64,000 nucleotides of DNA from Hymenopellis radicata. Lineage: Eukaryota; Basidiomycota; Agaricomycetes; Agaricales; Physalacriaceae. Positions 47,397 to 59,700 of the stretch are shown piece by piece; position 1 is the first letter of the stretch; each line of letters begins with the position of its first letter. The stretch is taken from the NCBI GenBank assembly GCA_015501595.1, contig JADNRX010000219.1:28530-92529 (forward strand), in the 5' to 3' direction. The translations under genes were made by a program, and so were the position numbers. Below the pieces are notes generated by a model, which worked only from the letters and a program-made list of their open reading frames with translations, searched no databases and was not told where the DNA came from.

Positions 47397-48589
47397 TATT
47401 CGAGGGACTGACGACAGGATAATGCGAGGCGTAGTTATAAAGAGGTCGAATGCAGTACTTACGGTGCCGAGACAAACGTCTTGAATAGTCGACATTAAAT
47501 CAACTCTGAAAACTCAGACTCAACGGCCGGTATGAAGTTTTTGCCTCTTTCAAAGCCCGCTGCATTGTCCACAGCTATGAACAGCTAACGGAGGATCTAA
47601 CAACGAAAGTTTTACTCACATCAGTTCCGTTGAGGCTATGCCAAGTTCCGAAAACACGAAGGCCCTCGGGGTCCGACCGTTTAGAAAGGGTGTTTGCATC
47701 GACGCAACGAGAGCAAATGTTGCTAAAAGCAACCACCGAAGCCGCGTTGTACAAGTTGTAGTACTCCCGTGGCCTGAAACATACGGAACGAGTATATAAA
47801 GCTCAAAATAGAGTCTCCACAGCTTGTTATCGATGGTCCCAAAAAAGCTGATCCTTGTCGATGAACTATCGTAGAAGTTACGCAGGTCTTCGCTGAGGAC
47901 AGTAATGGTCAGCGTCAATGGTGCCAATAGTGTAAAGCTGTACAAGGGTTACATGGGCCCAGGGCGGGAGAAGAGCTCAGAGCTGACAGTAAAGTGGTGA
48001 TAGATGCCAATGGCGAGGTGGTGGTGTCAAGCAAACCTGAGCGCGGCCACGTGTCCGGCTCTGTTCAAACACGGAGAAGCCGCGGCCCGGTTCAGTAATC
48101 ATACCGTCTGATTGAGCTACCTAGATTGATATGTGCGCTCGAAGTACCAGTAGCTGTGTACTAGCAGTCTGGAGGTGAGGCTAATTACATTCTCCTGGAC
48201 ACAGGGCACACTATATTGGCTGCAGGGGAATCGCATCAATGCCGCGTTGAGTAGTGCGATACGACAACTCGGGTAGACGCGGTAAGGCTTCACTCGTACT
48301 ACCAACACCTGCGCCAGACCAAAATACCTCAGCAGATGCCGGGACGCGCGGCCATAAGATAGAATCCTCGTTCTCGGGGTCCAAGGACTGTTCAGACCAC
48401 AGTAAAGACTGACCTGGATGCTGAAAGGAATGAGTGCCATGCATACACGGGTCTTAGAGAGGCGACCAACCTCTCAGAACGAGCTTACTGCTCCTCATTC
48501 AACCCCGCATTGGCATTGAAGGAGTCCTTCTGCCACGCCTTGAATGGGTCACGCCGTATCTGGATCCTCACCGACGATCCACCCTCCTG
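47397..48589. other. No recognised gene
   Basis: ORFs at 47,616-47,945 and 48,117-48,444 (both minus) show no domain. It ends where the duplicated F-box block begins. Confidence 0.4.
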
Positions 48590-49965
48590 CCCCAAAGTAC
48601 TGCGGGTTGATGTACAATGCACGAGCCGGGGATCTGTGCTAGAACACGCTCTATCACCCCCGTATATTCCTGGCGAAATAACATCGCAGAATCAAAGACC
48701 CGCGGAGATCGAAGCTCAAGGATAAAGATCTGTCGGACGAGGGCAGACAACGGGCTCGATAGCACCGAGCAGGATTGTTTCCGGATGGTGGGTCGATGTG
48801 GGAAGGAGGTCGAAGTCAGTGATGTGAAGATGGGTGAGATATGGGCATCGCAGAAAGAAGCCTTCGGAAAGCAGCTTCACCATGGCAGAGCCCCATCGGG
48901 CATGAAAAGTGGCGATCTTCTCTGGGATCTGAGAGAACTCGGAAGTTTTCAGATGGTACACGGAGAGGCGTTTTAGGTCGACGCCAGAGATAGTAATCAT
49001 ATGACCACAATTCCAGCGATATGATCCCAGTGCGGACGGAAACAATATGCAGAGCCGACTCGAACGCCACTGGCTGTGCACCAGAGAGTTCTAGAATGAA
49101 GAGATACTTGGCGCGAAAAAACGTTGGATCGCTACGGATAGTAATAGCGTTGGAGAATGAGCGACCCTCTTCATGTCCAACAGGGTTACAGAACGGTATA
49201 GAATCGGATCGATCCTGGAGGTATATGAGATTTCATGTGTGTTGAGAGGACAGGCACGAACCATCTGCGAACAGCTTTCGAAATGAGCACAGACTTAAGA
49301 GCCTGGGAACGATGTGTGTTGGCAACATCCTCTGAAATCCTTCGTGCGATGTCGAGGGGTAAATCTGGAAAAGACTCTGTTGCCAGTTGCGTTATACAAG
49401 CAGAGTAGCAAGCGAAAACGCTATTGCATTCCGCAAGTAGGAAGTAGGAATGGCGATGATGCAGAACCTAGCATTGACAGGCTGACGGTCGGTTTCGTGA
49501 TTACTCTGCGTCGGTAAGAATCGACGCGGCGTTCCGGCCAAGAGCACGGTACAGCCTGAAGCTTGTTTGAATGTGTTCAAGATGAATTTTCGTAAATAAA
49601 CGAGCGTCATCCACGCTGAGGTATCCATATTGGTTTTGCGCCACGGGTTCCTTCGATTTTTCTCCTCTGTAATTACCGATGTAGTCAAAAGTCACAAAAT
49701 ATATCGCCATTCGGAGCCTCAGGCCGGTACGGGTCCACTTTCTGGTCAAACGGCAGTCATGATGTTGACAACGAAGTTGGTACACACGGAGTTCTTTGCT
49801 TGCTCATCCTGTTGGGAGGTCAGTTCATTTTCAACTAGGCGCCGAAGTCGTGCAAGGACTGTACCTTGCGCGATTCAGAAGGAGGGAATGATAGTCAGAA
49901 AGCAAATTTAGGGGCGCGTTGTTGACGCTTGTTGACTCATCGCGTCCTACCTGCTACCATCACCC
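48590..49965 (-). pseudogene. F-box-like pseudogene, inverted copy of 11,627-13,065
   Basis: Reads along the minus strand in parallel with the intact gene at 12,227-13,212, including its 5' flank. The start codon is lost (the ATGGAGGCC of the intact copy corresponds to an AGAGTC-type sequence near 49,380), small indels break the frame around 49,165 and 49,115, and the last roughly 50 codons are missing here. The exon 1/intron/exon 2 layout can still be followed. Confidence 0.85.
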
Positions 49966-50683
49966 GACACTAGCCATTTTTCATACTGGGCCTATCGGAC
50001 CTGCGTCCCATCGACGTTAAAGTCGAACTGTCATCTCCGTTGGCGATGCCATCGTTCAACTACTCGGGCCTGTCTTGACCTTTCTACCGATTTTCTTCTT
50101 CCGAGGCATAGGCATGATGTCGCCCTCTGGCTCTGGAACTCTCAAAGCCGCGATTATTATATCACCAGGGCTGCTAGGTACGAACGATGAGGAGGAAGGT
50201 ATAAATACGCAGGAGGACAGCCTTGACGCTCCTCATATCATTCTACAGAGCATCCGAGCAATGTCCCAACAACAGAAATCCCTTTTCGTTGAGGAGAAGC
50301 AAGGCCCGTTGGCCGTACGCTCGAACGATGTTCCCGCTCCCTCAAAAGGCGAGGAAGCACCAATCGGTCTTGGCCTCGATCCGACGCATTCTCTGGAGCG
50401 CAAATACGCAGGCCACACAGCGTCGGGGGAAGCACTTGTGTTGGTCAATACGGTTCGTGCATTTCATAGGACATTATCTGAACGAGTGACTCACCTCAAT
50501 ATTTCTAGCGATCCAACTCCTGAAGGTCATTCACTCGCATCATCGTCTACGCCTCCTCGCGCCACCTCGCCTTCCTTCAAACCCTCGGCGCAACGGATCT
50601 CATCGACCGCGCCCAAACGCCCATCACATCCGTCCCATCCTTCGTCAAAACCTTGACCACCGACCACCTCACTGCGGTCTACA
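49966..50683. other. Junction segment between two duplicated blocks
   Basis: Shows no counterpart in the first copy of the duplicated region. Contains the ORF at 50,075-50,656. Confidence 0.6.
50075..50656 (+). CDS. Unassigned 193-residue ORF at the junction
   Basis: An open frame whose last third is rich in Ser, Pro and Lys/Arg. No domain recognised. It ends 28 bases before the truncated trehalase copy, so it may be part of an unrelated gene cut by the rearrangement, or chance. Confidence 0.3.
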   Translation: MTFLPIFFFRGIGMMSPSGSGTLKAAIIISPGLLGTNDEEEGINTQEDSLDAPHIILQSIRAMSQQQKSLFVEEKQGPLAVRSNDVPAPSKGEEAPIGLGLDPTHSLERKYAGHTASGEALVLVNTVRAFHRTLSERVTHLNISSDPTPEGHSLASSSTPPRATSPSFKPSAQRISSTAPKRPSHPSHPSSKP

Positions 50684-52380
50684 TACCAGTTAGGTATTCC
50701 ATCAACAACACTGCGCCACGGCCGGAGTCTTACCTGACTGGTAAGATTGGCGCCGCCAGTTCCTGCCGTGTTGAAACAAGCTCTAGATTACACGACAGCG
50801 AATGGCCCGGATGTGTCCCCTGCGTTGAACGAGAGCCAGCGCTCGGCATTGTACGCCGAGCCTGCTAGTGGTGCTGAAAGTGGTCTGTCCCTTCCGATCC
50901 TACTTCGGGGGTAGCTTCTAATTATTCTTAGGCTGCGATTATACCGCGCGGTGGTTCGCAGATGCTAAACCCGGTGATGCGGATCTTAAGCAGCTGAACG
51001 TTCGCATACCCGTTGATTTGAACAGTATTTTATGTATGTGGTACTGTCAACAAGGTTCCAATCCTCTGCTTACCGTGTCTTAATAGATAAGAACCACCTG
51101 CTTCTGGCACAGCTCTATGCCTCGTCGAATGATTCGGCGGCTTCAGGCCATCGCGAAGCCGCAGCCGCCATCCGTACCGGGATTCTCGATTTAATGTGGA
51201 ACTCGACCAAGGTTGGTTCAAGGACCGATATTTGCCTACGATACACTGATGCTTGGCCATAGATGGCGTTCTATGACTTCAACCTCGCTTCTGCTCAACA
51301 ATCGAGTGTGTTTTCAGCCGCGGCTTATTACCCATACTGGTCCGGCATCATACCAGACCAAGTCCTCGGCAGTTCCGAGAACGCTTTCAAAGCCTTCGCG
51401 CCTTTGAATTTGGTTCTGAACCGGTACAATGGTACCTTCCCTAGCACTTTCCTCGAGACGGGTCTCCGATGGTTTGTCCAACTTGAGGAAGAAGATAACG
51501 TACTCGTTGACATCTACTACAGGGACTACCCCAATGCCTGGCCACCGCACCAATATATCCTGCTGCAAGGCTTGCGTGCGCTTCCGAGTAATATCACAAG
51601 CGCAGCGCTTATAGCTCCCTCATCGAACGAGTCGACGTTCAATCTGCTTCCGCAAGGTCAACTGGGTATTACCGAGACGCAGCTCCCTGGCCAGACGTTA
51701 CATTTGGGGAACAATGCTACGGATCTGGACCGGGCGCGGATATCAACACGCTGAATGGGACTGTCGTTAATGGCCGAAACGTTACTGACGGGGAGGGCTG
51801 GGCGGATGTTTTGGGGAGAGAGTTGGCGAATCGATATCTGACTAGTGCGTTTTGTAGCTGGTCAGTACTTCCTAGCTAAATGCGTGGGGTGTTTTGGATT
51901 TAACTTTGAACTACACAGGCGCGCAACGGGAGGCTCTATAGACGGTCTTGTGCCTCGACTTTCGGACAAAGCTCTGAATGCGACGAACAGCGTTAACAAC
52001 ACCGGAAATGTATGTCTCTGCTCCTCATAGCGTAACAAGCTCCTGATATCCGGCTAGATGTTCGAAAAGTTCTCCAATGGATGTTGACTCGGCTGGACGA
52101 GGGGGAGAGTACACCGTGCAGGTACGCTTCCAGCCTGTCATCACACTGCAGATATCGATTCACAGTTCTTCAGGCAGGCTTTGGGTGGACTAACGGGGTT
52201 GTGCTTTGGGTGGCGAGTGTTTATGGGAGCGTGCTGGTTACGCCGGAGTGCCCGGTACTTGAGGGAGAGACGGGCGCTTCGGGCGATGGCTCTGATACAG
52301 ACGCGGCTTATCCCAGCAAGGGACCGTTTTGGGTTGGACTGGCTTTCGTGGTGGCGAGTGTGTTAACAGTGAATGTATGA
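50684..52380 (+). pseudogene. Trehalase fragment (3' two-thirds), duplicated copy
   Basis: Matches the intact trehalase from within exon 7 (about 18,200) to the stop. The signal peptide, first six exons and the PGGRFRE signature are missing, so no secreted enzyme can be made. The second signature survives with Q changed to R (RW joined to DYPNAWPPHQY across the intron near 51,470-51,524). Small deletions around 50,910-50,935 alter the region of an intron and its flanks. The C-terminal hydrophobic tail is still present. Confidence 0.92.
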
Positions 52381-52775
52381 TTATACGATGGCATGTGTAT
52401 AAAAGGGAGGTCTGCCACTTCCGTTGTGCTACTCATCAAGAGCACGTCTCTTGAAGATTGGACTTATCGGCTCAAGGAAAGGGTTGTCTGTCATGACTTT
52501 TGATTGACTTTAGAATTTGGATGCAGCGCAGCGCATCGATGCTCTCGCATCGTGGCATCGGGGTAGGAGACCTAGCTCACAATCACTTTCACCTGACTGA
52601 TTTTTCTGATAGAGAATCATGACTTGAATGTGGGGAAATGCGGGGTATGCATTACTTACAGCGACAGTCCACAAACGAACTTGAATGCTTTTCGTGCAGC
52701 TATGACCAGTGGGAAAGGACGGGTCTTCGGCGTTCCTGTAATTGGAGACCAACGAACGACTCGTGATGATCTCCC

Positions 52776-55000
52776 ATGATATACTCGCTGGAATTTACCC
52801 CAGCTCTTGGGGGGAGGTTTTATAAGAACGCACTCATGCTTGTTGACGCTCTTGCTGGCCCCCCTTTGGTCCTCAGGTTGACGATGTTGCTGCACTTGAT
52901 CTTGCCCGTCGCCCAGGCGGGAGTGACTTTGGCCGCCGTCGTCTCGAGTCGCGCCGCAGCTACGCTGACACTGGATAGCGCGACTGTTACTGGCGCTGCA
53001 TCCGGGAACGTGTCGAAGTTCCTGGGTATCCCGTTCGGACAACCACCGTGTGTTTCCTTGCTACCGCTACCAAATTATCGCCCGTTGATTGTTGTTGTAG
53101 TACTGGCAATCTTAGATTTCAGCTTCCAGAGGCAGTGGGCGCGTATACGGGCACCATTGACGCGACGGCGTTCGGGCCATCGTGTCCCCAACAGGCTGTC
53201 AAGCTCCCAGTACTCACTGGGCTTCCTCAAGAGACGGTCGACTACGTGGTCAACTCTATTTTCAGTGATGTCTTGCCCTCAGATGAAGATTGTGAGCATG
53301 TGAAGGAGGGCAATCAATGAGTATCACTGATCGCATTCATAGGTTTGACACTCAACGTCGTCAAACCTGCCAGTGCAACTGAGACCTCTAAACTGCCCGT
53401 AGCTGTGGTACGTTTCTATTTCTTCAATCACAAAACACGCTGATGGACTTTACGGTAGTGGATCTTCGGAGGTGAATCTAATCCTTGGCATCTAACAGAC
53501 CCAGCCGTTAAGCATGCAATTCCCAGGCGGCTTCGAACTCGGCGGGACATCTATGTACGATGGCAGCTCTATCGTTCAGCGCTCTATTGCACTCGGAGAA
53601 CCCGTCGTTTATGTCTCCATGAACTATCGAGTCTCTGGTATGACACACCCACGTATTTCGTTTTCTCTCGTTTCTCACCGCATGCTGCAGCATTCGGCTT
53701 CCTAGCGGGAAAGGAAGTGAAAGAGGCTGGAGTGGGAAACCTTGGGTTACACGACCGTAAGCGCCGCATCGTAATCGCTTGATGGCGTATTAAATGTACG
53801 TGCAGAGTCGCATCCCATATGATCATCAACGACGGCGACACAGAAGGTTTGTTCAGAGGCGCATTCATGCAGTCGGGATCGCCTCTTCCCGTCGGCGATA
53901 TCGAAAACGGGCAGAAAGGTTCGGGTTGCTTCTAATGTACATGGGAAGTATTGAACGCGAGCATCAGATTATGATGACATCGTGGACAAGACGGGATGTT
54001 CTGGCTCTTCTGATACTCTGGCATGCCTCAGAACCGTCTCATACGACGTCTTGAAGGCAGCTGTCGATGATTCACCGTTCATCTTCGCCTATCAGGTGTG
54101 TACGATGCGCTCTTTTTCATTGATGGGATCCCTGACGCGTCACGCAGTCTTCGAGACTAGCATGGCTACCCCGAACAGATGGCGTCTTGTTTTCGGATAA
54201 CCCGCAGCGTCTAGTGCAGCAAGGCAAAGTTGCTAACATTCCTTTCGTTACTGGTATGATCCTTCTCTGCCGCAGAACAATATAGCCCCAAGCTGATGTC
54301 GTTCAAAGGCGACTGCGACGATGAAGGCACACTCTTCTCGTTATCTCAACTGAATGTTACGTGAGTAGAAGAACCATGTCGATGCGAAATTTGCTCATCG
54401 ACTCGACACAGAACGGATGCTCAAGTGAAGGAATACCTTCAAACCATCCTGCTCCCCAATGCGCCCGAAGCCGATATAGACAGTTTAATGGACCTTTATC
54501 CACAAAACCCTGCCGTAGGATCTCCATTCGATACTGGTCTTTTAAACATTGTGAGCCCGCAGTTCAAACGGTTCGCTGCTCTCCAAGGAGATGCGGTGTT
54601 CCAAGCTCCACGTCGGTTTTTTATCAATGCGTTATCGGGAAAGCAAGACATATATACGTTCAGTACGTGTCTTTGGGTTATCCCGTGCGACGGGACATTG
54701 TACTGATGCGTGTTCGCAGTCAACAAGCGCCTCAAAGGTGTCCCCATTCTAGGCTCATTCCATGCTTCCGACATCTTGAATGTATACTTTGGAGGTGACA
54801 TGGTGGACTACCTCATCCGGTTCGTTAACGACTTGAATCCGAATGGCAACACCGGGATCACCTGGCCCAAATGGACCGCAGCTTCCCCCGCGATGCTCTC
54901 GTTTAATGATGGCTTGATACCCTTGAGTATCACTACCGATACGTTCCGCCAGGAGGCCATCGACGCGCTTACTGAGATACTATTGGAGAACCCCATCTGA
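52776..55000 (+). pseudogene. Carboxylesterase copy lacking the catalytic serine
   Basis: Follows the intact gene at 13,372-15,685 closely, exon by exon, on the opposite strand. A deletion of about 155 bp at about 53,806 joins the end of one exon directly to SHMIINDGD, removing the KWIQKYVTAFGGDPDKV segment, one intron and the whole GESAGAMS nucleophile elbow. The acidic and histidine members of the triad (GDCDDEGT, SFHASDI) remain. Most of the other coding sequence is well preserved, so the deletion is probably recent. A catalytically dead product is conceivable but not supported. Confidence 0.9.
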
Positions 55001-55054
55001 GTTATGCGATCGATTGATGAATAAATAACGCCAATTTTGCCCTCGCTCACTTAG

Positions 55055-55150
55055 TATTGTGTTCTAGTATTCACGGAGTCGTATGGTTAATTACAGGAAT
55101 CACATACATATCTCGTCTAGATCGCTTTGAAACGGACTGTTCGGCAAACC
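55055..55150 (-). pseudogene. Remnant of the 3' end of the duplicated F-box gene
   Basis: Corresponds to about 13,165-13,253 (TCTCGTCTAG.TCGCTTTGAAACG, GTATTGTGTTCTAGTATTCA). It is the piece missing from the pseudogene at 48.6 kb, marking where the duplicated segment was broken. Confidence 0.8.
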
Positions 55151-55253
55151 AGGGACGGTAGTACATTTTGAATGAAATCGGACCAAGGATATCTACTAGT
55201 GAAATAAATAGGAATACCGCTGTACAGAGGTTGGTGCTGCAAGTACTGTCAAG

Positions 55254-56251
55254 TTAATCGCCGTTACGAGTGTCCTCTTCGACTTTTGCGCGGCGCTCCA
55301 TACTAGTAAGGCATTGCTCAGCAAACCCCCATGCCTCCAGGTCCCCCTCCGGCCATTGTTTCCGGCCACTCCTTCCGAAGTAAGTCGACGATTTGACGTT
55401 CACAAATCGAATATCACTTGAGATAGCGACCAAGCGGGGGTCATCAACCGTTTGAACAAAATACGATACAGATGCATCCAACGTGGTAGCTTGCCCCTCA
55501 GGAAAACCACGATATTCATCCTTGACATTCTCTGGGCCTTCCAGGTCGATAACAAGGACGTGAAATGATGACGGGGCGTCATCGAGCAGATCTTTGAGCA
55601 ATTGGTCTGCCCACGACGGTGTCAGAACTTCGTCCCATTCCACGGTCATCTCGAGCAATAGATGCGTCAGACGAGGGCAGGTTTCGAAAAGATTCTCCAT
55701 GACGTGTGGTCTGTCTTCCCATGGGCGATATGGTATCCTGAGATGTGTCGTGGTAGGCGAAATGAATGCCCCATTGTGCGCGTCCGCTTGGTAGAGTGTC
55801 AAATAATCGTAACGTAGCGCAAGAGAATACTCCATGTGAGGTGTGGGAAGATATGATGCGAGATAGCGAACACCTGTACAGGGGCACAAGATGTATTGGA
55901 TGCTTGTGAGGGGGATGTAGTCGCCGGGATTACAGCGCAGACATAAATATGTCACATTCCTCGCGATGAAATTTTGATCGTCCCGCAGTCGCGACTGGAT
56001 AGATAGAATGAAAGCCTCGTACTCGTTCACTTCTATCAACTGTACAACACGGTACAGTAGAGGGTTAATCCTATTTCGAAAGGGTCAGTCAGGCAAGACG
56101 TCTGGTGCTTTTGTGGGACTACGAACCATTTCCGCGCAGTCTTTGAAACGAGAACAAGCTGGCGCGCTGTTGGAGAATCCCAGGAGGCAGAAAGCTAAAA
56201 AATCCGGCGACCTATGTCGGTTGGAAGACCAGGAAACGTGCTAAGGCTCAT
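55254..56251 (-). pseudogene. F-box-like gene with one nonsense codon
   Basis: Exon 1 is 56127-56251 and exon 2 is 55254-56070; the 56-nt intron (GTTCGT...ATAG) splits the same Trp codon as in the gene at 12,227 and gives ARKWINPLLYRVVQL. Exon 1 starts MSLSTFPGLPTDIGRRIF and then has TAG at 56195-56197 (codon 19), where relatives have Glu. Everything else is open over 313 codons. It is a distant paralogue, not the duplicate, of the 12.2-kb gene, though it occupies the equivalent place beyond the esterase. Exon 2 alone could be translated from an internal Met. Alternatively the TAG is a sequencing error. Confidence 0.75.
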
Positions 56252-56513
56252 CGCCGTGTAAGGGATGGTTGGTTTGTGCAGTGGCACTGGTAAGCAGAAA
56301 CATATACGCCGCCGGGTGCTATGGCGACGTGTTCCATCTTTCTACCATTCTCACTTCTTCTTTGCTTGAAACTCACAAAGGCAATTGCTTGATGTGAGGG
56401 ATGTTAGGTCAACGTGTCAAAGACAGGAGCACCAAAGAGCACAATGATTAAGCTTCGGGCCGATCGCCGAAGCTTAAACTCAAACCATCATGCGTGATGC
56501 GTTATCTTTTCGT
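56252..56513. other. Intergenic with a perfect hairpin
   Basis: TTAAGCTTCGG at 56,448-56,458 and its complement at 56,467-56,477 form an 11-bp stem with an 8-base loop. It sits just outside the left end of the large element. No gene. Confidence 0.6.
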
Positions 56514-56757
56514 CTAAGTTCGGTTCCCGTAGGACCCGTGTTTATAGTGCGAAGAGGTCGTTTTGAAATTTGACCGTGCAGCCCAAATTTGTCCCCATTT
56601 TTGCTTGGCGTCTCGGGGCCAAATTTGTCCGCATTTTCGAGCCAACCTGTCCAAAAATTTTGTTTTGTCCGCATTTTTCAACTGACCTCCAAAAAAATTG
56701 CTAAAAATTGCTAAAAATCGTAAAAATTCCCCCCCCGAGCTAAAATACACTGTAATC

Positions 56758-59700
56758 CTAACTCTCTACATCATCAGTGTCCTCTAGATCCATAATGTTA
56801 ATATTCTTCGCACCCTTCCGCCTCACTGTGTTCAAAGTAGCCACAATCTTGGTCAACTTGACCTTCTCAGCTCCAAGCTCCGTAAACGCCTCGACTGCCA
56901 TCTTTGATATCTCCACCGTCTCCGAAGTCTCCTTGCTCACACCAGTAGCCCGAGCCAACACTGATCCCGACGCGGTGTGCATGAACCGCGAGTTCCCCAT
57001 CAAAGCATATCGTCGATGAATTCGTTTGAAGGTACGCCTGTGTGCCGACTCATATACCTGAAGGAGAATATAGGAGAGCAATCCGAGACTAGTAACACTA
57101 GGGACCGAGTTGTGCTTTCCAGCCTTGCCGCCACCTTTCGAGTACATTGCAATAACTATGGCAGAATCAGTATAAAACTTTGCTTCAAGAGTTGAGCACT
57201 CACCTTTCGCAAGTAGGATGGTGCCGTTGCGATCTAGGACAAAGACGAAGTCACCTTTCCCGAGTGGGGTTTGAGGAGTGATCCCTCCATCGGTGAAAAG
57301 TGATTTGCATTTAGCTCCGAGGCCGGCGCTCAACTCTCTGCGCCGTCGATTTGCCTGTTACGGCGCAAGTTAGTATGTATACAAACACTTAGAAATTAGT
57401 TTCTCACTCACCGAACTTGCTCGCACTTCGGCAGCGGCAGCGGCATTGGCAGCATTTCCATTGCTCGGAACGGCTGTCTCCTTCCCATCCTTCCCATCCT
57501 CCTTACCCTCTTTCCATCGATTCTGCCTATTGAGGCCTGTGCTTGACCCGCGTTCCTGAGCCTGCCGTACAATCATTTGGACACGCCGTGAGAGTTCTTG
57601 CTCTGGTGAAAGAGGTTTCTCGACATTACGCGATTCCTTTGCCGTCGATTTTGTAGTGTTCGGTGCTTTGTAGTTGCGCACACCGGTCCGAGCCTTCTCT
57701 GTTTGATGTAATTGTCGGATCTGAACTAATGGATCAAGTTCGGTGGCGGTAACGTCGGTGAGGGATACGGGTATGACAGCTGCGTCGCCATCATCTTTTG
57801 ATGCGCCAAGCTGTCAAAAGTGACCTGAAGCCCGGTAGCTAAACTGGATATGGTGTCCGGGTGGCGCTTGATTGCCTGGGTGACATCTGTCCGCGCTACC
57901 TCCAGTTGTGCAGGATCCTCGATCTCGGGAAGGTTATCACTAAAAGTAGATATGTTAGCATAATCGTGGGGAATAAGGTCAATGAAAGAAGCACATACAT
58001 ATACGCGAGGTTCTCGATAAGCAATGATGCAGCAGCGTAGAGACATGCATCACGTTCCTCACTCTCCGCACTTGTAAGGTCCGTCGTCTCAGCAATAGCA
58101 TCAATGGCAGCCTGCAACTCCTCCCGAATGCTAAGATCAAGGATTGCAGCTTCCGGCTCAGTGACAATGTCATCCTCTGACAGAAAGTTGCCCTCGGGAG
58201 AAAGATCGAGAGGAAAGGGTTCATAGGTATGTCTGGAGCATCGTAGAGAAGTAGGAATGTGAACGTTGACAAGAGCCCATAGAGCACTGTTCTCCTCCAT
58301 GGCGACAGCATACATCTCGGTCATCCGAGCTGCGATGGGAATTTCGATAGTGCAGCATAGTCAATCGAACTGTCGGGAAGCAGATCGTCGAATTGATAGC
58401 CATTAGCAACCATTTTGAAACCAGCCTTCGCAAAACGAGCAATACTTGAGGCTCGCATCGTAGCCCGAAGATGTGGCATCATTACAATGGCCTGCATCAG
58501 AGTGAAATCGGGTGCGATCTCACGCATGGCAGCAAAGAGACGCTCGTCGCCCATTGACACATGTTTCCAGAGAAGAAGGGGAATGTCGCCGCGCGAAAGG
58601 TGTTCACGATGAATAATGATCAGGCCAATAATACCATCAATCAGGATTTCGAAAATATCAGATGCCGCCTGAGAAATGTAATGGCGAGCCTCTGAGTATC
58701 CTTGTTTTCTAAGAAACATCCGCCACGTCTTGAAAAAGAGACGAGCACGAAGAGCGACCTTCACACGCTCATCGTGGGCATAGAATGACTTTCATAGGCA
58801 TCGATGAGGTCTCCGATAACGAATAAGGAAAACGGTAAGACCCATATTTTGCTCTGAAAGACGAGCGGCTGCTTGTAGGGTTGCAGCAGAGAAGATGCGA
58901 GTCGCCGCGTTATCATCCTGCCGATCAGCACGAATGACGTCGCGCTGGTACAGAGGAGAATCTGGGATGAACGCGATCTCGCAAAGTTGATCAAAGTGGA
59001 CGGTATAGTCGCCGATAATGAGGCCGCGTGCTCCTGTCGACATGTTGTTACGTCCCGTTTTGCGAGCATGAGGGGCATCCTGAATATTCATGTAAACATT
59101 GCCGTCCAAGTTATTCAGGGCGATCTTGACGTGTGGCTCGTCCTCGCAGGGACTGCGCAAAATATACTCTTGGGTGGTGCCCACCGCGGCTAGTCGGCGC
59201 TGACAATCGCGCTCAATGGCGGCACCATCCGAAGCATTGCTGATAAAGCGGAAGCCATTCTTGATGAGTCCACGAGCTAGCTTGATCTGATACTGTGCGA
59301 GCTCTGGGGCTTTAATCGTCGAAGAGATTGGCAGAATAGCAAGGGCGAGAGGAGGAATTCCTGGTAGAGGGATCTGGAGTGCCCAGAGTCGCAGCTAAAG
59401 GTTCAAATTGAATTAGACAGGACATGTACAAGTCAGAAAACATACCTTGGTTGCTGGAGTATGTTTCTCCTTCATCATGGCATCAAGAGCATCGATATCG
59501 GGGATCAGAATCTGTTGCTCTCCAGGACAGCCAACAAGATACCATTTCTTCGACGGCCCGTCGAATAGTGGCTGCATCGTGGCGAAGAGCTTAGTGTCAT
59601 CGACCGACAGAACGAGAGGGTGCGAAGGAGGATATCCGTAATCCTTGCAGTACTTCGCCGCATACTCATATGTCTCCGGTTGAATACCTAGAGGGTATCG

